Shown here in pieces: positions 23,621 to 32,405 of a DNA stretch of 64,000 nucleotides. The stretch comes from Streptomyces sp. cg36 (GTDB taxonomy: Bacteria; Actinomycetota; Actinomycetes; Streptomycetales; Streptomycetaceae). The notes below the pieces were generated by a model that was given only the letters and a program-made list of their open reading frames with translations, did not search any database and had not been told where the DNA came from. Every line of letters starts with the position of its first letter. The stretch's first letter is position 1. The stretch lies in contig NZ_CP163520.1 of assembly GCF_041080675.1 (NCBI RefSeq), positions 248,001 to 312,000 on the forward strand, written 5' to 3'. A program made the translations under genes and the position numbers.

Positions 23621-24109
23621 TCAGGCGGGGTCGGTCGAGTAGTGGTTCATCGCGTCGATGTTGGCCTGCGGCGTGAGGGGCTGACCGGTGGCGAGTACGC
23701 CCTGGAGGTCCCGGAAGTACTGCACGTACAGGTCGGGGGTGAAGGTGCTGAGCATGACGGCGCGGTGGTCGGTGACGTTGGCGAAGGTGTGCGGGGTGCC
23801 GGGCGGGACGATCACGAGTGTGCCCCTGGTGACGTCGTGGTCCTGGTCCCCGACGGTGAAGCGGACGGTGCCGTCGAGGACGTAGAAGCCTTCGTCGTGC
23901 CGGCCGTGGCGGTGCTGCGGCGGTCCCTGCGTGTGCGGGGCGAGGACGGATTCGGCGATGGCGAGGCGGTGCCCGGTGTGGCTGCCGTCCTCCAGGACCC
24001 GCAGGCGCGTCGGCCCGAGAACGATGGTCTCGCCCTCACCGGGGCCCACCACCGATACGGCGGGGGCGGCCTGCGGCTCACTGGGCTGGGTGTGTTCGGT
24101 CATGCCCAT
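23621..24109 (-). CDS. Cupin-domain protein
   Basis: 162 residues; a single cupin_2 barrel with motif 1 HRHGRHDEGFYVLDGTVRF and motif 2 VPPGTPHTFANV. The metal-binding His/Glu set is present. Related proteins are quercetin-dioxygenase-like or polyketide-cyclase-like cupins; the substrate is unknown. The start at 24109 follows GGCGGTGA; a second ATG two codons in is possible. It heads a likely two-gene unit with the DoxX gene. Confidence 0.83.
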   Translation of the reverse strand: MGMTEHTQPSEPQAAPAVSVVGPGEGETIVLGPTRLRVLEDGSHTGHRLAIAESVLAPHTQGPPQHRHGRHDEGFYVLDGTVRFTVGDQDHDVTRGTLVIVPPGTPHTFANVTDHRAVMLSTFTPDLYVQYFRDLQGVLATGQPLTPQANIDAMNHYSTDPA

Positions 24110-24289
24110 GAGTTCACCGCCGGGGCCTTGTCCACGTCCAAGACCTGTCCTGCGATGCCGATACCCGGTGGGTATCGTTGCAGCCTGAAGCCGCGTGAAC
24201 TGGACCAATTGCCGAGAGCGTCTCCGGGCCCCACCCTGGTGCCCGGCCGGTCAGTGCCAGGACTTCCCACCGAGAGCGATGAGGCTGCC

Positions 24290-24697
24290 ATGAGTGAACC
24301 GACGAAGCCCAGGGTCGACGTACCCGCGGGCGACGCCCCCACCGAGCTCACCACCCGGGACCTGGTCGTCGGAGAGGGGCCCGAAGCGAAGCCGGGCATG
24401 GTGGTCAAGGTCCACTACGTCGGAGTCACCTTCGCGACCGGGAAGGAGTTCGACGCCTCCTGGGACCGGGGGCAGCCGTACAAGTTCACCATCGGCGGCG
24501 GGAAAGTCATCAAGGGCTGGGACCGCGGCGTCAGAGGCATGAGAGTCGGCGGCCGACGCGAGATCGTCATTCCCCCGCGCCTCGGTTACGGCAACCAGTC
24601 CCCCTCGTCGCTCATCCCGCCCGGCGCCACCCTGGTCTTCGTGGTCGACCTGGTCAACTCGTACTCCACCATGACCGGTTGGGCCAACGCCCAGTAG
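24290..24697 (+). CDS. FKBP-type peptidyl-prolyl cis-trans isomerase
   Basis: 135 residues, a single FKBP domain: VVKVHYVG, FDASWDRGQPYKF, GKVIKGWDRGVRGMRVGGRREIVIPP (shown in part), LGYG and IPPGATLVFVVDLV are all present, including the aromatic pocket residues (Tyr, Phe, Asp, Trp) used for prolyl isomerisation and FK506 binding. There is no signal peptide, so it is cytoplasmic. It is a standalone gene, with its end 10 bp from the end of the convergent serine hydrolase gene. Confidence 0.95.
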   Translation: MSEPTKPRVDVPAGDAPTELTTRDLVVGEGPEAKPGMVVKVHYVGVTFATGKEFDASWDRGQPYKFTIGGGKVIKGWDRGVRGMRVGGRREIVIPPRLGYGNQSPSSLIPPGATLVFVVDLVNSYSTMTGWANAQ

Positions 24698-24707
24698 CCC
24701 GGACGGT

Positions 24708-25949
24708 TCAGCCCCGCGATGAACTCGTGGCGCGGGCGCACAGGGCGTGGTCGACGAGGGTGCCCGTCGCGCGGTTGACGGCGGCCAGGTCCGGCGGCGC
24801 CGTCGTGGTGGTGAGGGAGACCGTCACCGCGCGCGTGCCGTCCGCGCTCACGGCGGGGCGGGTGTTGACGCCCACCCCGTCGCCCTCGTGGGTGTAGTAG
24901 AAACCCCCGCACGAGAGCGGGATCCTGCGCAGCCCGAGGCCGTACGTGCCCACGGGCATTTCCGCCACGTCGTCCGGGTCGTCGGTGCGCCGGACGGTCT
25001 GCCGCATCTCGCGCCACTGCTCGGCGGGGAGCAACCTGCCGTCGGCCAGGGCACGGAAGAAGGTGTTGAGGTCGGCGGTGGTGCTCACCACTGCGGAGTC
25101 CGCGGTGTGCTGCAGGCTGTGCTCGGTGACGTCGAGGCGCGTGCCGTCCTTGGTGGCGAGATAGGCGTTCACGTGCGGGTCGGGCAGGTGGGGGTCGAGT
25201 CCCGGGATGGAGGTGTGGCGCAGTCCCAGCTTCGCGATGACCCGGTGCTCGACCAGCTTCTCCCAGCTCGCGCCGCCCGCCTTCTCGGCGACCATCGCGG
25301 CCAGCAGGTAGTTGGTGTTCGAGTACGCCCACCGGGTGGCCTGGCCCGGCTGGGGTACGAACGTGGGCCGGTGCTTCATCGCCACCGCGACCAGGTCGGC
25401 CGCCGGGGTGGTGTCGTAGCGGCGCTCGTCGAAGTGGTTGAACAGTTGGTCCTGGATCTCCGGGTCGTCGATGTAGTCGTACAGTCCGCTGGTCTGGCGG
25501 AGCAGGTCGCGCACGGTGATGCGGCTGCCGTCATTGCCGTTGCCCGCGACGACGCCCGGCAGCCAGTGCTCCACGGTGTCGTCGAGCGACAGCCGCTTCT
25601 CCGCCGCGAGCTGGAGGACCACGGTCGCCATGAAGGTCTTCGTCGTGCTCGCCACACGGAAGTGCGCGTTCCACGGAATGGGGTCCGCGCCTCCCGCCGT
25701 CCGGGTGCCGATGCGCGCCTTCATCGGCGCGCCGTGGGCCGTGTCCACCCTGGCCAGGACGTTGACATCACCGCCACCGGCCCTGCGTACGGCCGCGAGG
25801 TCGCGCTGGAGTACCCGCTGGTCGTAGGAGGGCCTCGCGGCCGTGTCGCCGGTGGTGGCGGTGGCGGCCACGGCCGCCGGAGAGCCCGTCGTGAGCAACG
25901 CCGCCGCCAGCACGGCGCCCCTGGCCTTCTTGGACAACTGGATCCGCAT
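24708..25949 (-). CDS. Secreted serine hydrolase (beta-lactamase / D-Ala-D-Ala carboxypeptidase family)
   Basis: 413 residues. Signal peptide (MRIQLSKKARGAVLAAALL, cleavage near AVAATA), then a class C beta-lactamase-like fold: SxxK is S-T-T-K (VASTTKTF), YxN is YSN (RWAYSNTNYLL), and a C-terminal HEGDG stands in the place of the KTG/HTG box. Such R61-type proteins are DD-peptidases or esterases; the true substrate is unclear. The start is the ATG with GGGGGATGG upstream. Convergent with the FKBP gene. Confidence 0.9.
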   Translation of the reverse strand: MRIQLSKKARGAVLAAALLTTGSPAAVAATATTGDTAARPSYDQRVLQRDLAAVRRAGGGDVNVLARVDTAHGAPMKARIGTRTAGGADPIPWNAHFRVASTTKTFMATVVLQLAAEKRLSLDDTVEHWLPGVVAGNGNDGSRITVRDLLRQTSGLYDYIDDPEIQDQLFNHFDERRYDTTPAADLVAVAMKHRPTFVPQPGQATRWAYSNTNYLLAAMVAEKAGGASWEKLVEHRVIAKLGLRHTSIPGLDPHLPDPHVNAYLATKDGTRLDVTEHSLQHTADSAVVSTTADLNTFFRALADGRLLPAEQWREMRQTVRRTDDPDDVAEMPVGTYGLGLRRIPLSCGGFYYTHEGDGVGVNTRPAVSADGTRAVTVSLTTTTAPPDLAAVNRATGTLVDHALCARATSSSRG

Positions 25950-26110
25950 GTTTCCATCCCCCGGTGTTGGGCCTGATCGATGACGCTCACCAGCCAACCG
26001 GATCCGGGCGGATGTGGGGACGGGGCTGGCCACCGAATGGGGGGTGTACCTACGCCCCTTGACGACGGGGGGCCGAGGGCGTGCCGTGGGCGTCGCGCGG
26101 AGGCTGCCGA

Positions 26111-26134
26111 GGACCGCGCTGCTCCGCGCGGTCC
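26111..26134 (-). terminator. Terminator hairpin downstream of the phospholipase gene
   Basis: Perfect 9-bp arms GGACCGCGC / GCGCGGTCC with a 6-nt loop in the gap between the phospholipase gene end and the serine hydrolase start; second of two hairpins on the phospholipase transcript. Confidence 0.65.
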
Positions 26135-26138
26135 GGGG

Positions 26139-26182
26139 CGTGGCGGGCTGCTACGACGATGTGGTCGCCGCAGCCCGCCACG
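26139..26182 (-). terminator. Long-stem terminator downstream of the phospholipase gene
   Basis: Perfect 13-bp arms CGTGGCGGGCTGC / GCAGCCCGCCACG with an 18-nt loop, starting 18 nt past the phospholipase stop codon. Together with the hairpin at 26111-26134 it makes a tandem terminator that separates this gene from the serine hydrolase gene. Confidence 0.75.
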
Positions 26183-26199
26183 GTCCCCGGACCGGCCGG

Positions 26200-28308
26200 T
26201 CAGCCGGAGACGCTCGGGCGGCCGTTCTCGATGTGGCCCATCAGGCGCCTGCGGAACGGGCTCGCGCCGTCCACGGTCACCTCAAGGTCGTACCAGCCGT
26301 GCGCGTCGGCGGCCGAGTGCACCACCGTGCGGCTGCGGCCCGGCCTGACCGTCACCTCACGCCGCCAGTCCCGCAGGTCGGCCTCGTCGGCGTAGCCGAG
26401 CGGACGCACGACGAAGGTGACCGGCCGCGGTCCACGGTTGCGCAGGGTGAGGTGGACGTCCCGGTCGTGGTGGTCCAGGAAGCTGGTCACCTCGGCGGTG
26501 TCCGCGCTTCCGGCGCCCTCGAACTCGCGCCGGAAGCCGTTCGGCCCGGTCACCGTGAACCGGTAGGCGCCGCTCAGCGGCACGCTCCACTGGCCCTTGC
26601 CCCGCACGTCCTGGTGCTGCGGCGCGGCGAACTCCTTGGCGTACGGGTAGAGCGCGAAGTGGGCACTGGCCCGGCCGGTGTTGCTGAGCTGTACCTTCAG
26701 GGCGCCGCCCGCCGCCGTGGCGTACGCGTCCGGCTGGTACGGCAGCGGCCGGGCGGGCCGGGTGCCCTCCTCCTGGACGGGCATGTGCTGCTGCGCGGGC
26801 GGCTCGGGCCGCCAGCGGCCGCTCAGTGGCGGAATGGGACCCGGGCGGTGCACGGCCGGTCGCGTCCTGCCGCGCTTGAAGTCGAACGCCGAGGTCAGGT
26901 CGCCCGCGACGGTGCGCCGCCAGGCACTGATGTTGGGCTCGCGCACCCCGGTCCAGCGCTCCAGGAAGCGGACGACGGAGGTGTGGTCGAAGACTTCGGA
27001 GCAGACGTAGCCGCCGACGCTCCAGGGCGAGACCACGAGCATCGGCACCCGCGCGCCGAGACCGGTCGGCTTGCCCTGCCACTGCTCGTCCGTCACCTCC
27101 GCCGGGGCCACCGGCGGCGGAACGTGGTCGAAGAAACCGTCGTTCTCGTCGTAGTTGATGAGGACGACGGTGTGCCGCCACACGTCGGGGTGCTTGCCGA
27201 GCGCGTCGAGCACCTTGTAGACGATGGTGGCGCTGTGTACGGGCGAGGAGACGCTCGGGTGCTCGGAGTCCAGCGCGGAGGGCACCAGGTAGGAGACCTC
27301 CGGCAGGGTGCCGGCGGCGACGTCCTTGCCGAAGGCGTCGGCGAGGGTGCCGGTGGGCACCCGCCTCAGCCCCCGCTCGAACAGACTGCGTTCGGCCCGG
27401 GTGAGGGTGGCGACGCCCTGGTCGAGCAGTTGGAGGAGCCGCTGGCGCTCGGCCTCGTTGGGGGCGTCGCGCACGGTGGAGTAGAACGACTCCATGAACG
27501 TGTGCCCACCCGTCCTGGCCAGCGCCTTGCGCGCGATGGCCTTGAACGTGGTGAAGAACTCGATCTGGTTGTCGGTGAAGTTCTCCCACTCGGTGTACGT
27601 CTTCCAGCTGCGCCCGGCCTTCTCCAGCCGCTCGGCGTAGGTGCCCCAGTCGTACCCGGGGTGGGTGCCCTCGTCGTAGGCGTCGTTGCCGACGGCACGC
27701 TGGCCGTTCGGCTCGAACCCGGTCTTCCCGCTCCACAGGTGGTTGCGGTTGGGGCTGGTGGAGCTGTGGATCGAGGAGTGGTAGGCGTCGCACACGGTGA
27801 AGGTGTCGGCGAGCTCGTAGTGCAGCGGGATGTCCTGGCGGTCGTAGTACGCCATGGTCGCCGAGGTCTTGGCGGACACCCAGTTGTCCATCCAGCCGCC
27901 GTTCCAGGCTCGGGCGCCGCCGCTCCAGGAATGGTCGAGGGCGCCTATGTACTGGAGGTCCTTCTTCTGGGTCGCGGCGGCGCCGCGCACGGGGAAGGGC
28001 AGGACGGTGGTTCCCAGCGGCCCCGGCTGCTCGAACACGGGCTTCCCGCCCGGGAGTCGCACGGCATTGCGGTCGCTGAAGCCGCGCACTCCGCGCAGGG
28101 TGCCGAAGTAGTGGTCGAAGGACCGGTTCTCCTGCATGAGGATCACGACGTGCTTGACAGCGCTCAGTCCGCCGGCCGGGGGCCCCGAGGCCATCGCTGT
28201 CTGCAGCGAGGGAGGCAGCAGCGAGCCCGCCGTGGCCGCGCCGAGGGCGCCGCCTCCCAGTGCGAACAGCCGTCGCCTCGACATGCCGCCTGCGTTGTCC
28301 GTGGCCAA
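26200..28308 (-). CDS. Secreted phospholipase C, phosphocholine-specific type
   Basis: 702 residues from a TTG with AGGAGG 5 nt upstream; an ATG eight codons in is an alternative. A Tat signal (SRRRLFALGG) comes first, then the acid-phosphatase-superfamily catalytic domain with HVVILMQENRSFDHYFGT and downstream metal/active-site regions (YDENDGFFDHVPPP, FDHTSVVRFLE). Two C-terminal DUF756 beta domains follow (about 500-690). It matches Pseudomonas PlcN/PlcH-type enzymes that hydrolyse phosphatidylcholine. Such genes are often phosphate-regulated; a 9-bp direct repeat lies upstream. Confidence 0.95.
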   Translation of the reverse strand: MATDNAGGMSRRRLFALGGGALGAATAGSLLPPSLQTAMASGPPAGGLSAVKHVVILMQENRSFDHYFGTLRGVRGFSDRNAVRLPGGKPVFEQPGPLGTTVLPFPVRGAAATQKKDLQYIGALDHSWSGGARAWNGGWMDNWVSAKTSATMAYYDRQDIPLHYELADTFTVCDAYHSSIHSSTSPNRNHLWSGKTGFEPNGQRAVGNDAYDEGTHPGYDWGTYAERLEKAGRSWKTYTEWENFTDNQIEFFTTFKAIARKALARTGGHTFMESFYSTVRDAPNEAERQRLLQLLDQGVATLTRAERSLFERGLRRVPTGTLADAFGKDVAAGTLPEVSYLVPSALDSEHPSVSSPVHSATIVYKVLDALGKHPDVWRHTVVLINYDENDGFFDHVPPPVAPAEVTDEQWQGKPTGLGARVPMLVVSPWSVGGYVCSEVFDHTSVVRFLERWTGVREPNISAWRRTVAGDLTSAFDFKRGRTRPAVHRPGPIPPLSGRWRPEPPAQQHMPVQEEGTRPARPLPYQPDAYATAAGGALKVQLSNTGRASAHFALYPYAKEFAAPQHQDVRGKGQWSVPLSGAYRFTVTGPNGFRREFEGAGSADTAEVTSFLDHHDRDVHLTLRNRGPRPVTFVVRPLGYADEADLRDWRREVTVRPGRSRTVVHSAADAHGWYDLEVTVDGASPFRRRLMGHIENGRPSVSG

Positions 28309-28401
28309 CTGACCCTCCTGAGCCGTGCGTATACGTACAGGAGGGAACGCTAACGACCCGGGGTGTCCACCAGAAGACCTCATCACGCCCTTCAGGTAAA
28401 C

Positions 28402-28432
28402 GTCCAACCCTCCGCCCGCGAAAGTCCAACCC
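28402..28432 (-). promoter_or_regulatory. Direct repeats GTCCAACCC upstream of the phospholipase gene
   Basis: Two identical 9-mers at 28402-28410 and 28424-28432, 22 bp (two helical turns) apart, about 95-125 bp upstream of the phospholipase start. The layout recalls direct-repeat units such as PHO boxes, though the sequence is not a clear PHO consensus. Confidence 0.4.
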
Positions 28433-28515
28433 GCGGGTGACAGAAAGATGGGCGGGCGGGTGGCGTCCACGAAAATACGTTTCGAGTGCTGTCGCGCTGC
28501 CTCTACTGTGGCGCG

Positions 28516-29049
28516 ATGAAGACTGACGTGATCGTCCTCAACGGTGGTTCCAGCGCGGGGAAGTCCGGGATCGCCCGGTGTCTGCAGGCGGTCCTTCCCG
28601 ATCCGTGGCTGGCCCTGGGGGTCGACACGCTGGTGCAGGCGATGCCCGCGTCCATGCAGGCGTCGGATGCGGGGATCGGTTTCGCTCCGGACGGTCAGGT
28701 GAGCGTCGGCCCGGAGTTCCGCGCGCTGGAAGCGGCATGGATCGAGGGGGTCGCCGCGATGGCCCGCGCGGGGGCGCGGGTGATCGTCGATGAGGTCTTC
28801 CTCGGCGGAGCGGACTCGCAGAAGCGATGGCAGGAGGCGCTGGGCGAACTGCGGGTGCTGTGGGTCGGCGTCCGGTGCGACGGTGCGGTCGCGGCGGACC
28901 GTGAGGTCGCACGGGGTGACCGGCTGATCGGCATGGCGGCGTCGCAGGCCGATGTGGTCCACCGGGACATGGTCTACGACCTGGAAGTGGACACCGCGCG
29001 CGCCGAGTCGATGGAGTGCGCCCGGACCATCGCCGCACGCGTCGGCTGA
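28516..29049 (+). CDS. Chloramphenicol phosphotransferase-like P-loop kinase
   Basis: 177 residues with a Walker A motif GGSSAGKS near residue 10 and a following Asp ([12 protein letters not shown]) at the place of the catalytic Asp of chloramphenicol 3-O-phosphotransferase. The length matches that enzyme family (about 178 residues). It may phosphorylate chloramphenicol or another hydroxylated small molecule; many family members have unknown substrates. Convergent with the methyltransferase gene. Confidence 0.85.
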   Translation: MKTDVIVLNGGSSAGKSGIARCLQAVLPDPWLALGVDTLVQAMPASMQASDAGIGFAPDGQVSVGPEFRALEAAWIEGVAAMARAGARVIVDEVFLGGADSQKRWQEALGELRVLWVGVRCDGAVAADREVARGDRLIGMAASQADVVHRDMVYDLEVDTARAESMECARTIAARVG

Positions 29050-29053
29050 CGGA

Positions 29054-29076
29054 CGTCCGGGATGTGCGTCCGGACG
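29054..29076. terminator. Possible shared terminator between convergent genes
   Basis: Arms CGTCCGG / CCGGACG with a 9-nt loop between the ends of the kinase and methyltransferase genes. Confidence 0.45.
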
Positions 29077-29095
29077 CCGGGGAAGGCGCGCAACG

Positions 29096-29791
29096 TCACG
29101 GTCGCCGGAGCCTGACGGCCAGAAAGAGGGGCTGCTGGTGGGTCTTGTCATGGCGACGGGCATCGACCAGCCTGGCCGCTTCCGTCGCGCGTGGTTCCAC
29201 CAGCTCCTCCAGCACGAATCCCGCACCGAGCAGCTCTCCCAGGAACTGCTCCAGCGTCATCCGCCAGTAGCTGAGGGTGAAGCCGTCGCCGAACGCGAGC
29301 TCCACCCGCTCACTGGTGAAGTAGGAACCGCCGAAGTACTGCCAGTCGCCGGTGGGATGAGTGGTGGAGACCAGGAGTGTTCCGCCCGGCCGCAGCACGC
29401 GGCGGAGTTCGGCGAGCAGTTGAGCACGTGCGTCGATGTGGTGATAGACGAGGGCCATCACGGCCAGGTCGAACGACTGGTCCGCCAGGAAGGGCAGCGG
29501 CTCCTCCAGGTCGTGCCGATGCAGGACGGCCCGGTGGCCGAGCCGCTCCCGCGCGGCCTCCAACAGGGCCTCGCTGCCTTCGACACCCACAACCTGCCGA
29601 GCACCCGTCCGCAGCAGTTCGGCGGCGTAGTGCCCGGCACCGCATCCGACATCCAACACCCGCAGCCCGCTCACCTCACCCGCCAGCTTGAGCATGGCCG
29701 GCCGGTCGGTGTGCGCGTTGTAGGGGCTGTCCGTGGCCTGCAGGGCGAACTGCCGGCCCATCTCACCGTGATACGCGGTCTCCGCTGTCAT
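29096..29791 (-). CDS. Class I SAM-dependent methyltransferase
   Basis: 231 residues with the SAM-binding motif VLDVGCGAGHYAAEL near residue 45, the acidic residue after strand 2 (VVGVEGSEALL) and motif post-I DLAVMALVYHHIDA. The AELRRVLRPGGTLLVSTTHP segment is typical of UbiE/Methyltransf_11 proteins. The substrate is unknown. A single-gene unit; an unidentified coding relic lies across its 5' side on the other strand. Confidence 0.9.
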   Translation of the reverse strand: MTAETAYHGEMGRQFALQATDSPYNAHTDRPAMLKLAGEVSGLRVLDVGCGAGHYAAELLRTGARQVVGVEGSEALLEAARERLGHRAVLHRHDLEEPLPFLADQSFDLAVMALVYHHIDARAQLLAELRRVLRPGGTLLVSTTHPTGDWQYFGGSYFTSERVELAFGDGFTLSYWRMTLEQFLGELLGAGFVLEELVEPRATEAARLVDARRHDKTHQQPLFLAVRLRRP

Positions 29792-29814
29792 GGGCGCATC
29801 CTCGCAGGAGCGTC

Positions 29815-29960
29815 TCGTCAGGGACGGCACAACCGTCTGGCGCCATCAGGGGGCCGCCGCGTCGGGCTGGTGGTACGACGGCCCCGGCCACCGCATCTGC
29901 GCGTTCGTCACCGACCTCCTCGTCGACCTGCCCAACACGGCCGAAGGCGTCTGCGACTGA
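29815..29960 (+). pseudogene. C-terminal coding relic
   Basis: An open stretch of about 48 codons on the plus strand ends in a TGA and reads as protein with protein-like composition (WWYDGPGHRICAFVTDLL.., ending EGVCD) but has no credible start or ribosome site; its 5' end abuts the methyltransferase promoter. It looks like the remaining tail of a gene lost by deletion. I do not recognise the family. Confidence 0.4.
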
Positions 29961-29979
29961 TCCCTGGGCAACGTTCCCT

Positions 29980-30564
29980 TCAGGGACCCGCCGGTCGCCG
30001 GAGTCCGCGACCGGGGACGGCCGTGCCGCTGTCCCCGGCGTGGATCAGCGGGGTCGGACCGGCGAGCGCCCGTGCTCGGCGTGCGGCCGACTCGCGCGCC
30101 GCTTGGCGCGGGTGTCGGCGCCGCCAGTAGGGGTTGTCGTGCGGGAGACGGCTCGATACCCGCCCGTACATCCCGAAGGTGAGGACGACCAGTCCCATGA
30201 CGAAGCTGAACATCACGTTGGTCATCCCGAAGTCCAGGACGTTGGCGGGCTTGTCGAGAACGAAGATGTGGGCGAAGCCGCTGAGCAGGAACAGCGCGCC
30301 GATGCCCATGTTGAGGGTGGAGGCGAAGTTGCCGCCCACCACCGCGCCCCCGAGCAGGGCAAGGCCGAAGATCACCGAGAGCAGGCTCAGCACCCCGTTG
30401 GTGCTCATCCCCAGCAGGTGTCTGCCGGAGGTGTTGAAGGGGCTCAGCTCGTCGGCGAACCCGAGGCACCCGAAGGTGAGCAGCACCAGGCCGCAGAAGG
30501 CCGCGCCCCAGCGGTAGACCTGCGCGAGTTTGTGGTCGGTGGGAAGTTCATCGTGGAGTTTCAC
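29980..30564 (-). CDS. DUF4383-family membrane protein
   Basis: 194 residues from a GTG. Four transmembrane helices are visible: WGAAFCGLVLLTFGCLGF, LLSVIFGLALLGGAVVGG, TLNMGIGALFLLSGFAHIF and VMFSFVMGLVVLTFGMYGR, with a Pro/Arg-rich cytoplasmic tail. The HLLGMSTNGVLSLLSV and NVLDFGMTNVMFSF segments match the DUF4383 family of actinobacteria, whose function is unknown. Confidence 0.85.
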   Translation of the reverse strand: MKLHDELPTDHKLAQVYRWGAAFCGLVLLTFGCLGFADELSPFNTSGRHLLGMSTNGVLSLLSVIFGLALLGGAVVGGNFASTLNMGIGALFLLSGFAHIFVLDKPANVLDFGMTNVMFSFVMGLVVLTFGMYGRVSSRLPHDNPYWRRRHPRQAARESAARRARALAGPTPLIHAGDSGTAVPGRGLRRPAGP

Positions 30565-30838
30565 GGTGCGACCCTTCTTTCGTGCCGCGCATCGGTGGAT
30601 GCACGTTTCTGGACACTTCTCCACGAGCCGACCTGCCGGTTGCACCCGGCGAGGAATTCTCCGTCCCTCCGCGGTCGTGAGCCCCCGCGTCCCCGGCGTG
30701 CCACACCTCCCCCTCGGCCGGTCGAGTGGCTCATGCGCCACGCGCTCGCCGTCCGCATCCGTTTCCCCCTGCCGGGCCGAAGTATGAGGTACGCGACATC
30801 CGCACAGAGACGGCTGAGAACGGGTTCGGGAGCCACTC

Positions 30839-32362
30839 ATGGGAAGCATGCCGACGGCGGGGCTCATCTGTCTGGTGACGGGAGCCACCGGATACATCGG
30901 GGGGCGGCTTGTGCCGGAGCTCCTCGCGGCCGGGCACCGGGTGCGCTGTCTGGTCCGTACGCCGGAGAAACTGCGGGACTACCCCTGGGTCGGGGACGTC
31001 GAAGTGGTGCGGGGCGACGTGAAGGACGGCGCGTCCGTGGCCTCGGCGCTCCAGGGCGTGGACGTCGCCTACTACCTCGTACACGGCCTGGGGGCCGGGC
31101 GCGGCTTCGAGGACACGGACCGCCACTGCGCGCGGACGTTCGCGGACGCGGCCGAAGGCGCGGGCACGCGGCGGATCGTCTACCTGGGCGGTCTCACCCC
31201 GGCCGGGGTCCGGCCCGAGGACCTCTCGCCGCATCTGCGCTCACGTGCCGAGGTCGGGGAGATCTTCCTCAAGTCGCCGGTTCCCTCGGCGGTGCTGCGG
31301 GCGGCCGTCGTCATCGGCTCGGGGTCGGCCTCCTTCGAGATGCTGCGATATCTCACCGAGCGGCTGCCCGTCATGGTCACCCCGAGCTGGGTCGGCACCC
31401 GCATCCAGCCCATCGCCGTACGGGACGTCCTGCGCTACCTGACCGGAAGCGCCAACCTGCCCGAGGGCCTGAACCGCACCTTCGACATCGGCGGCCCCGA
31501 CGTCATGACCTACGAGCAGATGATGCGCCGCTACGCCGAGGTCGCGCGGCTGCCGCGACGGCTCATCGTGCGCGTCCCCATGCTCACGCCCCGGCTGTCC
31601 AGCCACTGGATCGGCCTGATCACCCCGGTGCCGCGTGCGCTGGCCCGGCCGCTGGCCGAGTCCCTGCGGCACGAAGTGGTCTGCGACGAGCACGACATCG
31701 CCCGGTACGTGCCCGATCCGCCCGGCACCCCTCTCCCCTTCCACCGCGCCCTGGAGCTGGCCCTGCGACGCGTGCGCGACGCCGACGTCACCACCCGCTG
31801 GTCGTCGGCCGCGCTGCCCGGCGCACCCAGCGATCCACTGCCCACCGACCCGGACTGGGCGGGCGGCAGCCTGTACACCGACAAGCGGCAGCTGGCGGTC
31901 CAGGCCTCACCCTCCGCGCTGTGGCGGGTCATCGAGGGGGTCGGCGGCGAGAACGGCTGGTACTCCTTCCCCCTGGCCTGGGCCGTACGCGGCTGGCTCG
32001 ACCGGCTGGTGGGCGGCGTGGGTCTGCGCCGTGGACGCCGGGACGCCGAGCGGCTGCGGGTGGGTGACTCGCTGGACTTCTGGCGCGTGGAGGAGATCGA
32101 GCCCGGCCGGCTGCTGCGGCTGCGCGCCGAGATGCGGCTCCCCGGTCTCGCCTGGCTGGAGCTGCGCGCCGACCCGGAGCCGGGCGGACACGCCCGGTAC
32201 CGTCAGCGCGCCCTGTTCCATCCGCACGGCCTGCTGGGCCATCTGTACTGGTGGAGCATCTCGCCGTTCCACGCCTTCCTCTTCGGGGGCATGGCGCGCA
32301 ACATCGCCCGTGCGGCCCTGGGCACCCGGCCTCCGGGGAGTCGGCGGCAAGGCACCGGCTGA
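30839..32362 (+). CDS. NAD(P)-binding SDR-like protein fused to a DUF2867 domain
   Basis: 507 residues. An N-terminal atypical SDR/NmrA-like Rossmann domain (GATGYIGGRLVPELL, dinucleotide motif near 15) runs to about 300. The rest is a DUF2867 (START-like) region (SLYTDKRQLAVQASPSALWRVIEGVGG.., YWWSISPFHAFLF at the end). This fusion is common in actinobacteria and annotated only as an NAD(P)H-binding protein. A monocistronic gene; substrate unknown. Confidence 0.88.
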   Translation: MGSMPTAGLICLVTGATGYIGGRLVPELLAAGHRVRCLVRTPEKLRDYPWVGDVEVVRGDVKDGASVASALQGVDVAYYLVHGLGAGRGFEDTDRHCARTFADAAEGAGTRRIVYLGGLTPAGVRPEDLSPHLRSRAEVGEIFLKSPVPSAVLRAAVVIGSGSASFEMLRYLTERLPVMVTPSWVGTRIQPIAVRDVLRYLTGSANLPEGLNRTFDIGGPDVMTYEQMMRRYAEVARLPRRLIVRVPMLTPRLSSHWIGLITPVPRALARPLAESLRHEVVCDEHDIARYVPDPPGTPLPFHRALELALRRVRDADVTTRWSSAALPGAPSDPLPTDPDWAGGSLYTDKRQLAVQASPSALWRVIEGVGGENGWYSFPLAWAVRGWLDRLVGGVGLRRGRRDAERLRVGDSLDFWRVEEIEPGRLLRLRAEMRLPGLAWLELRADPEPGGHARYRQRALFHPHGLLGHLYWWSISPFHAFLFGGMARNIARAALGTRPPGSRRQGTG

Positions 32363-32405
32363 CCCGCTTCACGCCGCCCGGTGAGACGCCAGGCGCAACG
32401 GGCTC

